DNA of 9,676 nucleotides, taken from the NCBI GenBank assembly GCA_002297865.1, contig DBKX01000436.1, positions 1 to 9,676 on the forward strand, read 5' to 3'. Made by a program: the position numbers and the translations under genes. Each line of letters opens with the position of its first letter. Positions within the stretch are counted from its first letter, which is position 1. This DNA comes from Lachnoclostridium sp. UBA739. GTDB taxonomy: Bacteria > Bacillota_A > Clostridia > Lachnospirales > Lachnospiraceae. Shown in pieces: positions 1 through 7,432 of this stretch. The notes beneath the pieces are model-generated. The model was not told the origin of the DNA, searched no databases, and saw only the letters and a program-made list of their open reading frames with translations.

Positions 1-557
1 ATAATACCTGCAAGAATTTCGCCACTTTCCATACCTGTCTGGCCCATAACTCCTGGCGATATGGCACTTACTGTCTCCATTTTGTGTTTTTCTTTAAATT
101 CTTCTCCAAACTCACGAATCAAGTGCCTTGTAACAAATAAATTATCTACTACCTGTGGTCCCAATGCATCTGGTGTCACTTCCCTGTTACCTAATCCAAC
201 AATCAGTACTGATTTATTTTCCAGACCACCAGCTAATTTCTTTACATATTTTGCAATCTCATTAGACAGTGGCCGGTGATAGGATTCATCATCTTCATTC
301 AAATGGGGTGCTTCAATGGTAATATACGTTCCCATTGGCTTACCCATTGCTTCTTCACCATGTTTATCTTTTATTTCCAGTGTTGTTACCATGATGTCCT
401 TATCTTCTACTTCTTCTTTTGTTAAAACAACACCTTTAATTTCAACATCATCCTCTGGAAAACTCTCTCGAACCTCTAATGCTAAGTCCGTTCGTCTTCC
501 ATTTAAAGTTTTCGCTTCTTTTAGTGTTACATCTTCCTGTTCAAACTTTTCTTTCAT
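1..557 (-). CDS. gpr: GPR germination protease (spore protease), N-terminal half; 3' end beyond window
   Basis: GPR is made in the developing forespore as a zymogen, processes itself, and degrades the DNA-coating SASPs when the spore germinates. The reading frame starts at ATG 557-555 and stays open for 185 codons to the window edge. The family is usually about 320-370 residues, so roughly half is visible. I recognise it from RTDLALE at residues 22-28 (the SASP-like motif near the propeptide cleavage region), GLGNREVTPDALGP at 121-134, and SPGVMGQTGMES at 167-178. D130 in the second motif probably corresponds to one of the two catalytic aspartates proposed for this family; the other would lie beyond the edge. 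The start is supported by an AAAGGTG site six bases upstream. It follows sbcC after 58 bases on the same strand. Forespore sigma-G control is expected from the family, but I could not find a convincing sigma-G promoter in that gap. Identification is very secure. Confidence 0.95.
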   Translation of the reverse strand, partial: MKEKFEQEDVTLKEAKTLNGRRTDLALEVRESFPEDDVEIKGVVLTKEEVEDKDIMVTTLEIKDKHGEEAMGKPMGTYITIEAPHLNEDDESYHRPLSNEIAKYVKKLAGGLENKSVLIVGLGNREVTPDALGPQVVDNLFVTRHLIREFGEEFKEKHKMETVSAISPGVMGQTGMESGEILAGI

Positions 558-563
558 ACCCGT

Positions 564-570
564 CACCTTT
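564..570 (-). promoter_or_regulatory. Shine-Dalgarno site of gpr
   Basis: AAAGGTG on the minus strand lies six bases before ATG 557-555. It fixes the start of gpr, whose product then begins MKEKFEQEDV and has a normal-length propeptide region before RTDLALE. Confidence 0.8.
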
Positions 571-615
571 CTACTATTTTGTATTAGGGTAACCATTTTC
601 AGAAAGAATATGAAC

Positions 616-3600
616 TTAATTTTTTTCAATACGGACTTTCGTTCCACCTAATCCTGAAACACTTGGAGACACAACCAGCTTAATTGGCACTCTGTTTTTT
701 ACCGCCTCTACATGACTGATGATTCCCACAGTTAAACGCTTATTCTGTATGCGTTCCAGCGAACTCATAACAACTTCTAATAATTCATCATCCAGAGTAC
801 CAAAACCTTCGTCTAAGAAAAACAGTTCAAGTGGAGCTGTCCCCTTTAATTGCACTTGTTCGGAAAGTGCTAAAGACAACGATAAGGATACTAAAAATGT
901 CTCACCACCTGATAGGGTAAAGGCATCTCGCTTCACACCACCATTTTTGTAGTCACATACCATAAACTTTCCAGTAGAATCCAGCTCTAAACCATAAGTT
1001 CCATTAGAAATCTCATGTAACCGATGGCTTGCTGCTTTAGAAATGTACTTGAGTTTCGAATATGCAACATACTCTACAAACTTCTTCCCTCGAAACAGTT
1101 GTATCAAATCTGCCATTAAACTCTCTTGATGCTCGATTTCTTTTCTTTTTAATAATAAGTCTTTTAACTTTTCCCAGTCCGCTAACATTCTATCGTAAGA
1201 GTGCTTTTGATTACCTAGTGTAAGTTTTAGTTCCTCAAACTCATTTTCTTCCTCTTGCCTTTTTCTTTCCAGTGCTAACCATTGATCTTGCGCAATGCTT
1301 CTTCCAGAAAGCTGCTCTTCTATTTTGCATAATATGCCCTTGTTTTCAGCATATTCAGTTCTATAGCGATCTATTGACTCTTGTTTTTCTTGCTGCCTGG
1401 ATTCCGTCATTCGTGCACTAACACAGGACTGGATAGAATCAAACTTCTCTTCTTGAAGCATTGCTTCCACCTTTTTAGTATCCTGTTCGATACGATTTTT
1501 TAAAAGTTCAAATGCCGCATGCAGTTCAAGATATTTACCTTGAAGCTTAAGATAATTTTCTCTTTCCACTTCTTTGCGTTCTTCCGTATCACGATACTGT
1601 TCTTCCATTTGCTTTTCTCGTTCTAGACAAACTTGTAATCTTTCTCTTAAGCAAGTATCCTCAATTTCAGTGAAATCGTATTGCGAAACGCTGTTTATGA
1701 ATTTAATCTTTAAGTTTTCAATACGCTCATTTATATTCCGGATATTTTCCTGGCAAATAGCAATTTCCGTTTTCAAATCGTTCTGTTTATTTTTACATTC
1801 TTCATAATCCTTACGTTTCTGTTCTGTTATGTTTCCTCCCCTTTCCAAGTTCGTCTTAATCTTCTCAAGCATTTCATCGCACTTATACAATTTTTCTGCT
1901 GCTATTGCAAAGGACTGGTATGAAACCTTTTCAAGCAGTTCCTCTAACTGTTGTTGGCATTTATTGTATTCCTCTTTGTCACGCTGTAAACTTTCTGCTT
2001 TCTCATCAATGGAACGACTAACCATTTCCAAAGCAATTTTCGCTGGCTGATATTCTGGCAAAGCTTTTAAACGTCTCTCTATTTCTTCTTCGGTTAATTT
2101 ATCTGCTTCTAGCTTTACTTCAGTGATTTTATTCTCAAACTCTTGTACCTCTGACTGAATTCGATTCTGGCTTTCTGTGAGACCAAATTCCTTCTTTTCT
2201 AAATCGCGAATTTGGTTTTCTAAATCGCCAAATTCACTATTCACTTTTGCAAACTGTTCTGAGTCGATTTCGTGGAGTTTAACCTTTTCATGATGCACAG
2301 AACCACATACTGGACAAGGTGCTCCTTCTTGCAATGTCTGCATTAACTGATAAGACAGCATCTCAATCTCCAATATCTCTTTCTGCCTTTTTTGTTCTAA
2401 ATATATCTGCTCTTTCTCTGCTTTTTGATTCGTAATCTTATTCAGTTCCTGTTTACAGCTATTTAGTTCTTGCATTTTTGATTCTTTTATTGCCACATAG
2501 TCTGCGTACAGCTTCTTCTTCTCCCTTAACTCGTATAGTGAGTTCTGATAGTCTGCAATAGAACTCTGTTCCTCGACTCCTTGCAAAAATAACACTTTGG
2601 TCAGTTTCCTTAGATAAATCTCCTTTTGACTCTTTTCGTCTTCTAACCTTCTATAATCCTGTTCTGCTTTTTCAATTCTTTCAGCCAGCATCGAAGCCTG
2701 TTGTTCCAATCCTGCACCAACTTGAATTTGCTGTCTTACTTCTGCGGTTATCTCGTACTTTTTTTGACTTTCTTGTAATTTTTCTATCTTCTCATTGTTT
2801 TCATCAATTATCTTTTTCAGTTCAGCTTCATCCGATTGAGACTTCTGATACTTGCTTTCTCTATCCTTGAGCTTTTTTTGGAATGACTGCTTCTGCTGAC
2901 TCAACTGCTTATACTCATCCTGATATCCAATTGCATCTTTGTAAGACTGTATCTTTTCACGCAATACAGGAAGTTCCCGTTCTCTTGCGTCTTTCCATTT
3001 TAAAAACTCCTGTTCAGTTGCATTTTTATTCTGCTCTGATAAATCCCGTTTTTGTTTCAAACAAGCAAGCTCATTCTGTTTTTCTTCTTCCTCTTTTAAC
3101 GCAAGATTTAATGACTCAATGTATGGGTAAATCTTGTTTGCTTTTTTGGAGAGCAGCATTTCCAATTCTAACTGCTCAATCTCTTTTTTCCTGTCATCAA
3201 GTTGAGCCTTCTTCTTACTATGCTGCTCCTTTTCTATCTGCAGATTCCATATTTCTTTTCCGTTGTCATAGATTTTGCAGCACTCAAGGAACGACTGTTT
3301 TTTTTCCTTAAATTGTTCTGTAAGATTAACTACCTTTTCTTTCATTTCCTTTAGCTTGTCCTCTGTAACGTCCTCATAGGTTTTAAGCTGTCCTTCCAGA
3401 TTAGATAGATTGTGACTAATCTCATCACTCTTTTCCTTAAGTTTCCGATTGAGTCCATCTCCGTATGGCTGTAGACGGAAAAGCCGCTCTAGCATCTCAT
3501 TTCTATTTTTCCCATCCAGTTTAAGGAACTCACTAAATTTTCCTTGCGGAAGTACAACCGTTCTTTGAAAATCATCTGATTTAAGCCCTAAAATATCAAT

Positions 3601-3993
3601 ACAACAGTTATTTACCTCTTTCACCTTATCGGCTAACACAATCGGCGTATCACCTGTAATGTCGCTCAATCGGCATTTTCCTGTTTTGTACCCTTCTTTA
3701 TTCGCATCTTTCTGTAATTCTCTTTCCACACGATAGCGTTTTGTCTCAGCTCCACTAATTTGAAATTCGTATAAGATACTTGCACTTTTAGAGTTTGTAT
3801 TAATGAAATTTTTACTCTTCCTGGCTATTTCTCCGTATAGTGCAAGGGTTATTCCATCCAAAATAGTGGTCTTACCGCTTCCAGTAGGTCCGAAGATACC
3901 GAACAATCCTGGTTCCATAAGTCTGGCAAAATCTATTGTCTGCTCCTCAATGAAGCTATTTAAACCCTTAATTTTCAGTAGTATCGGCCGCAT
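616..3993 (-). CDS. sbcC: SbcC, Rad50-like SMC ATPase subunit of the SbcCD nuclease
   Basis: This is the ATPase subunit of SbcCD, the bacterial Mre11-Rad50 counterpart. It binds DNA ends and uses ATP to control cleavage by SbcD of hairpins, palindrome cruciforms and protein-blocked ends in the cytoplasm. The 1125-residue product has the whole family layout. Walker A is GPTGSGKT at 35-42 and the Q-loop glutamine is about 150 in VVLPQGKF. A long charged coiled coil runs from about 180 to 960, broken by the zinc hook CPVC at 560-563, where two molecules join. The ABC signature LSGGE is at 1027-1031 and Walker B ends in DEGFG at 1061-1065, followed by the D-loop TLDD. The start ATG 3993-3991 overlaps the end of sbcD by 26 bases and has a strong SD, AGAGGAGG, so the two are translationally coupled. 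Length and all motifs are normal, so I see no damage. Confidence 0.97.
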   Translation of the reverse strand: MRPILLKIKGLNSFIEEQTIDFARLMEPGLFGIFGPTGSGKTTILDGITLALYGEIARKSKNFINTNSKSASILYEFQISGAETKRYRVERELQKDANKEGYKTGKCRLSDITGDTPIVLADKVKEVNNCCIDILGLKSDDFQRTVVLPQGKFSEFLKLDGKNRNEMLERLFRLQPYGDGLNRKLKEKSDEISHNLSNLEGQLKTYEDVTEDKLKEMKEKVVNLTEQFKEKKQSFLECCKIYDNGKEIWNLQIEKEQHSKKKAQLDDRKKEIEQLELEMLLSKKANKIYPYIESLNLALKEEEEKQNELACLKQKRDLSEQNKNATEQEFLKWKDARERELPVLREKIQSYKDAIGYQDEYKQLSQQKQSFQKKLKDRESKYQKSQSDEAELKKIIDENNEKIEKLQESQKKYEITAEVRQQIQVGAGLEQQASMLAERIEKAEQDYRRLEDEKSQKEIYLRKLTKVLFLQGVEEQSSIADYQNSLYELREKKKLYADYVAIKESKMQELNSCKQELNKITNQKAEKEQIYLEQKRQKEILEIEMLSYQLMQTLQEGAPCPVCGSVHHEKVKLHEIDSEQFAKVNSEFGDLENQIRDLEKKEFGLTESQNRIQSEVQEFENKITEVKLEADKLTEEEIERRLKALPEYQPAKIALEMVSRSIDEKAESLQRDKEEYNKCQQQLEELLEKVSYQSFAIAAEKLYKCDEMLEKIKTNLERGGNITEQKRKDYEECKNKQNDLKTEIAICQENIRNINERIENLKIKFINSVSQYDFTEIEDTCLRERLQVCLEREKQMEEQYRDTEERKEVERENYLKLQGKYLELHAAFELLKNRIEQDTKKVEAMLQEEKFDSIQSCVSARMTESRQQEKQESIDRYRTEYAENKGILCKIEEQLSGRSIAQDQWLALERKRQEEENEFEELKLTLGNQKHSYDRMLADWEKLKDLLLKRKEIEHQESLMADLIQLFRGKKFVEYVAYSKLKYISKAASHRLHEISNGTYGLELDSTGKFMVCDYKNGGVKRDAFTLSGGETFLVSLSLSLALSEQVQLKGTAPLELFFLDEGFGTLDDELLEVVMSSLERIQNKRLTVGIISHVEAVKNRVPIKLVVSPSVSGLGGTKVRIEKN

Positions 3994-5200
3994 CTTCTTC
4001 CTCCTCTGCTATAATCGAATGTAACAGCTTAACAAGTTCTTCTTCTGGTTCAACCCCACGTTCCCGTTTGTAAAAATCAAAAAATAACTCATGAAATGAC
4101 TTCTCACGTTCTTCACTTAATTCATTCTCCAGTGCTTCTTGATCTGGTAAAATGGGAGTTATCTCTAAAATATCTTTCTTCCACATCTTTAGTTCTTTGA
4201 TCTGTTCTTCCGTAATATAGGAATCTGTTCTTATTTCAAGATAAACCCAACACGCTCTGTCCGAATTTTCTTCACACTTTCTCAAAGCCTCGGCATAATT
4301 GTCACATTTCCATACCTCGATTGGCTTATAAATTGGCAATGGAATTTCAGTGATCTGTGCAGGTTCCTTTGGTACTACTTCTATTTTTAGCAGTTTCTTT
4401 TCGTAAGGAATTTCCTTTCGATTAAAGTGAATTGGTGACCCTGAATATCTGGCACGCTTATTTGTTCCTGGAACTGTCTGCATGCGATGAATATGACCTA
4501 ATGCAATATACTGCGCCTGCTTTGGAAAAACACTGCTATCAGCAAGATAACTCCCACCCAAAGTAAGACTTCTCTCTGAACCAGTCTCTTCAACACCACT
4601 TGCAAATATATGTGCCATTACAAGATTAATGGTATCTTCTCGAAATTCCTTTTCTAACTGTGCAAACAATTCTTTTATTCTTTCATTATAAGACTGCTGC
4701 TTTTCATCCTCTTCTGACATTGTGTCATACAAAAATTCATTTAACCTTTTTTCGCTTGGAAATGGAACTAACAGAATTACCGCTCTTTCTCCATGTATCT
4801 CTACTTCGATAAATCCTTCTCCTGAACGAATCACCTGATGTTGTCCGTAAACTCCTTCTGGCACAATTGTCTTTGGAGTTCCTGCCATAACAATTCCATG
4901 TTCCATGGCCAATGGCCTTGCCGCTGTCAATCGTTCTGGACTATCATGATTACCAGCAATCACAAGAATAAGACGCTCCCCATGCTTTGATATTTTTTTC
5001 AATGTATCATAAAACATCTGCTCTGCTTTTGCTGGTGGGTTACCACTATCATAAATATCTCCCGAAATCAAAACTACATCTATTTCATTTTCTTCTACTA
5101 TCCGTATAAAATCTTCTAAAAACTGTTCTTGTTCTGGCAATCTGCTTTGCCCTTCTAGGCTTTTCCCTAAATGCCAGTCACTTGAATGTAATATTTTCAT
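3968..5200 (-). CDS. sbcD: SbcD, Mre11-like exonuclease/endonuclease subunit
   Basis: This is the metal-dependent nuclease subunit of SbcCD, with double-strand-dependent exonuclease and single-strand/hairpin endonuclease activity. The 410-residue product carries the calcineurin-like phosphoesterase motifs in order: SDWH with D8 and H10, GDIYD with D48, GNHD with N84-H85-D86, H197 in MAHIF, and GHIH with H236 and H238. YSGSP at 252-256 is also typical. The C-terminal part, from about 270, fits the region that caps the nuclease and binds the base of the SbcC coiled coil. The extreme C-terminus is very acidic (EEEEDAADTTEN), and its codons hold the SD of sbcC. The start ATG 5200-5198 is supported by AGAGGTG at 5205-5211 and by MKILHSSDWHLG being the usual family N-terminus. 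It is the first gene after an 87-base gap with a probable promoter. Loss of SbcCD is known in other bacteria to stabilise long palindromes. Confidence 0.97.
   Translation of the reverse strand: MKILHSSDWHLGKSLEGQSRLPEQEQFLEDFIRIVEENEIDVVLISGDIYDSGNPPAKAEQMFYDTLKKISKHGERLILVIAGNHDSPERLTAARPLAMEHGIVMAGTPKTIVPEGVYGQHQVIRSGEGFIEVEIHGERAVILLVPFPSEKRLNEFLYDTMSEEDEKQQSYNERIKELFAQLEKEFREDTINLVMAHIFASGVEETGSERSLTLGGSYLADSSVFPKQAQYIALGHIHRMQTVPGTNKRARYSGSPIHFNRKEIPYEKKLLKIEVVPKEPAQITEIPLPIYKPIEVWKCDNYAEALRKCEENSDRACWVYLEIRTDSYITEEQIKELKMWKKDILEITPILPDQEALENELSEEREKSFHELFFDFYKRERGVEPEEELVKLLHSIIAEEEEDAADTTEN
4000..4007 (-). promoter_or_regulatory. Shine-Dalgarno site of sbcC inside sbcD
   Basis: AGAGGAGG lies six bases before the sbcC ATG (3993-3991) and inside the last codons of sbcD, where it encodes part of the acidic tail. 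The arrangement couples translation of sbcC to sbcD, which fits a protein complex made in fixed proportion. Confidence 0.8.
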
Positions 5201-5204
5201 AATG

Positions 5205-5211
5205 CACCTCT
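5205..5211 (-). promoter_or_regulatory. Shine-Dalgarno site of sbcD
   Basis: AGAGGTG is four bases before ATG 5200-5198. It supports that start, which also gives the canonical N-terminal phosphoesterase motif at residues 5-10. Confidence 0.7.
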
Positions 5212-5222
5212 TTCATTTCTTA

Positions 5223-5231
5223 AGTATAGCA
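5223..5231 (-). promoter_or_regulatory. Putative extended -10 promoter of sbcDC
   Basis: The minus strand reads TGC TATACT, a good extended -10 element (TGn followed by five of six consensus bases). The -10 hexamer is at 5223-5228 and the TGC at 5229-5231. A matching -35 box is poor: the hexamer 17 bases upstream is TTTCCT. Extended -10 promoters can work without a strong -35. Transcription would start near 5216, giving a short leader that still holds the sbcD SD at 5205-5211. The rest of the 5201-5287 gap has only a five-pair hairpin, ATTTC/GAAAT with a four-base loop at 5239-5252, overlapping the spacer. It is too weak to call a terminator. Confidence 0.5.
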
Positions 5232-5287
5232 TGAGAAAATTTCTAAGGAAATACCAATGTTTTGATTCCGAGAGTATTTATCAGTAC

Positions 5288-7354
5288 TTAGTGTGTTCCT
5301 CCTGTTCTATAATCAAGTGAAGCTCTTCGTCTGGCATTGTACAAAAATGTGTCCCCATCCTCTAGTTGCCATACAACTCCATCTGAATCCATCTTATGAT
5401 AATTAAAACCTTCCATCCTCCACATGTTACAATAACCTGTTTTTGCATTTGCCAGATTGGTATAACTTAGATGTCTCTTACCATTCTTAACTGTCACAAT
5501 ATCAAATTGAACCATGATATAACCATCTTTTAGCCAAAAATCCTCCCTAAAATTAAAACTTCCATAGGTTTCTTCTGCCTCTACTAAATCAAAGTTCTTT
5601 GGCACAACATATACCTGGCTTGGCAAATAATACTCTCCATACCACTTTTGCTTTGACAAAGCCGCCTTTTTTTCATCAACATTGACTGGTATCGTACCTG
5701 TTGGAGAATAATTTTTCCCTGTATAAGTTCTAAAACTTTCAGACAAGAGTATATGATGAAACGTAAACATTCCTTTTAATTGATACATAATCTCACTTTG
5801 GTTCTGACCTGTTAAACGCTGCTTTTCTTTTATTTCTTCTTCTGAAACCGACATATATGGATTACCTAAATATCTTTCTTTTATATTGGCAAGATCCATT
5901 GAACTTCCAACTCTAACGAGCGCCTCCTTTTGACAATTAATTGTTTCGTTATAATAGATATCTACTTCTTGTCGCTTCTTCCCATCCTTCGAAAGATAGA
6001 AAAAAGAAGGCGTTAACTGTACATAATCATTTTCTCCATAAAACTGTCCTATGGTGTTAAGCGTAAACCGAAATGTATAGCCAGTTGCTGTAATACCTGC
6101 CTGTGTATTGTATGGATGGCTTCCACTTACAAGTGGAAGCGTCAATGGTTTTATATCGCTTCTATGTACACCATTCTGATTCTTGTCTCCCACAAAATAA
6201 CGAAGCCCTGAATGCTTTAGTGAACCTTGTTTTCGAAAGACAGGATACCACAAAGGATAATCCGATATGTCTGTAATTTGCAATCCATACAGTCTTCCTG
6301 ACACTTCCACTGGGATTTGACAGATTGCAACATAATTGTCTATCTGAAGATTGGCAAGTTCTTCTTCCATTTCTTCTGCCTGGTTTGCTTTTGCTGAAAT
6401 AGAGCTCGCCCGACAGTCAATTGTATAACTTCCCTCATTTACCCATATAGGAAGATAAAAATCTACGCTATCCTCTGTAATCGTAATCCACGTATTTGCT
6501 GGATAATACTTAGACCCCTGATATACATCGAAAGGAAATAGCACCTCTCTTTCCTCAATATACTTTCCATAATCACGATAGCCATAACCTGGAATCTGCA
6601 GATGTTCTCCTTCCATTGGTATGTACAAAGTAAAGCTTCGATCCAGAATAAGGGATGCTTTTGTTCTATCTGGCAAAACCAATTGATTGAATTCTCTATC
6701 ATCTGAAACGCTTGCGTCACATACAGTTGGTGTATGAACCGTAACATCTGTCAGTTCTTCTACTCCAAAGAATATATTCTCTTTATTTGTACTGTTAAGT
6801 TGCACTGTTGCCTGATAGGTGATTGTGCCAGTAGTTTCATATACATCGTTCGCTGTTTCTCTCGGAATTGGTAAATGACTCTCATAAAGAACGTCTTGAC
6901 CAATCTCTTCACTTCCATCCCATACCATTGGCTTTTCCGTCTTTGCCTGTTTCCAGCCATCTGTGGAAATATTCTTTTGTCCTAACTTAATCTTATCATT
7001 TCTTACTTCTATTTTTCCAATCTCCTTTTCTCCCATAAATTGAAAATCTTCAGTAGGAACTGCTGGACACGAGTCGCCTCCGTCAATCGTTTCACTTGAT
7101 AATGTTACATTTTTCTGAAAAGAAGGTTCTTTCAAATGTTCACCCTTTGTTTTGTACTGAACATAATTCATTTTAGGAGGAGTGTATTCTTTTGGAGTGA
7201 GCAATACAGCCCCCTTAGGTAAAACTTGATTTTTTATGGTTGCATCCTTTATTGTATAATATTCAAGCTTTACAAGCTCCCAATAAGAATACTCCCTAGT
7301 CACTGTAACCGTTTTTGAAACCGTTGTTGTTTGACTTTTTGGCACACGAATCAC
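5288..7354 (-). CDS. DUF5704-type protein, C-terminal fragment after the in-frame stop
   Basis: This is the larger open piece of the interrupted surface protein; the function of the family is unknown. From the first conventional start, GTG 7354-7352, it gives 688 residues. That GTG has no SD and sits inside sequence that looks coding up to 7429, so it is probably not a natural start. Recognisable DUF5704-like stretches are VTVHTPTVC (about 200-208), LILDRSFTLYIP, GYGYRDYGKYI, VLFPFDVY, PIWVNEGSYTI, VEVSGRLYGLQITDISDY, and SKDGKKRQEVDIYY. The composition, rich in beta-formers, aromatics and threonine with no membrane segments, fits extracellular beta-sandwich domains. Six cysteines are scattered through it. 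There is no catalytic motif I can name and no C-terminal sorting signal; it ends in a basic tail, RRRASLDYRTGGTH. With no signal peptide of its own, it could not be exported if made alone. It ends 87 bases before sbcD. Confidence 0.65.
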   Translation of the reverse strand: MIRVPKSQTTTVSKTVTVTREYSYWELVKLEYYTIKDATIKNQVLPKGAVLLTPKEYTPPKMNYVQYKTKGEHLKEPSFQKNVTLSSETIDGGDSCPAVPTEDFQFMGEKEIGKIEVRNDKIKLGQKNISTDGWKQAKTEKPMVWDGSEEIGQDVLYESHLPIPRETANDVYETTGTITYQATVQLNSTNKENIFFGVEELTDVTVHTPTVCDASVSDDREFNQLVLPDRTKASLILDRSFTLYIPMEGEHLQIPGYGYRDYGKYIEEREVLFPFDVYQGSKYYPANTWITITEDSVDFYLPIWVNEGSYTIDCRASSISAKANQAEEMEEELANLQIDNYVAICQIPVEVSGRLYGLQITDISDYPLWYPVFRKQGSLKHSGLRYFVGDKNQNGVHRSDIKPLTLPLVSGSHPYNTQAGITATGYTFRFTLNTIGQFYGENDYVQLTPSFFYLSKDGKKRQEVDIYYNETINCQKEALVRVGSSMDLANIKERYLGNPYMSVSEEEIKEKQRLTGQNQSEIMYQLKGMFTFHHILLSESFRTYTGKNYSPTGTIPVNVDEKKAALSKQKWYGEYYLPSQVYVVPKNFDLVEAEETYGSFNFREDFWLKDGYIMVQFDIVTVKNGKRHLSYTNLANAKTGYCNMWRMEGFNYHKMDSDGVVWQLEDGDTFLYNARRRASLDYRTGGTH

Positions 7355-7423
7355 ATGAAACTGTGCATCATATTCTAGCTCTGTCCATCTTAAATGGTAT
7401 GTTTTTTGGAAGGTTATTTGATA

Positions 7424-7429
7424 CTCCTT
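7424..7429 (-). promoter_or_regulatory. SD-like AAGGAG directly after the in-frame TAG
   Basis: AAGGAG follows TAG 7432-7430 with no gap. Six bases further on, in the same frame, is ATA at 7417-7415, the only initiator-like codon at suitable spacing; there is no ATG, GTG or TTG there. It could allow termination-reinitiation that would make the C-terminal piece. It could equally be chance, since the six bases are simply a Lys-Glu codon pair in the ancestral frame. Confidence 0.35.
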
Positions 7430-7432
7430 CTA
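7430..7432 (-). other. In-frame amber codon (TAG) splitting the DUF5704-type gene
   Basis: The minus strand reads GTA GTT GGA TAG AAG GAG, with the same frame open on both sides. The stop ends the 7430-8497 frame after ENVVG; the continuing frame resumes KEYQITF. The distance from the TAG to GTG 7354 is exactly 26 codons, confirming frame identity. No second stop or indel is seen downstream. Confidence 0.85.

Noticed and set aside
594..612. Hairpin CATATTC/GAAAATG between sbcC and gpr as a terminator
   Set aside because: Six of seven pairs, AT-rich, and no following T run on the minus strand.
558..615. Sigma-G promoter for gpr
   Set aside because: The best match (GAAAA, 17 bases, AATAGTA) would start transcription within or after the SD, so it could not serve gpr.
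61..651. Plus-strand open frames at 61-279 and 316-651
   Set aside because: They are antisense to gpr and the end of sbcC, and their translations are Ser/Thr-rich low-complexity shadows with no SD.
2883..3311. Plus-strand open frame of 142 codons
   Set aside because: It is antisense to the coiled-coil part of sbcC, whose full motif set shows the real coding strand.
5239..5252. Terminator between the DUF5704-type gene and sbcD
   Set aside because: The stem is only five AT-rich pairs and has just three T after it. It also lies in the promoter spacer.
6463..6960. Minus-strand open frames of 94 and 66 codons inside the DUF5704 piece
   Set aside because: They lie in another frame of clearly coding sequence, with no SD and no family resemblance.
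7352..7354. GTG as the true start of the C-terminal DUF5704 piece
   Set aside because: There is no SD before it, and the 25 codons upstream, back to the TAG, read as protein-like sequence in the same frame.
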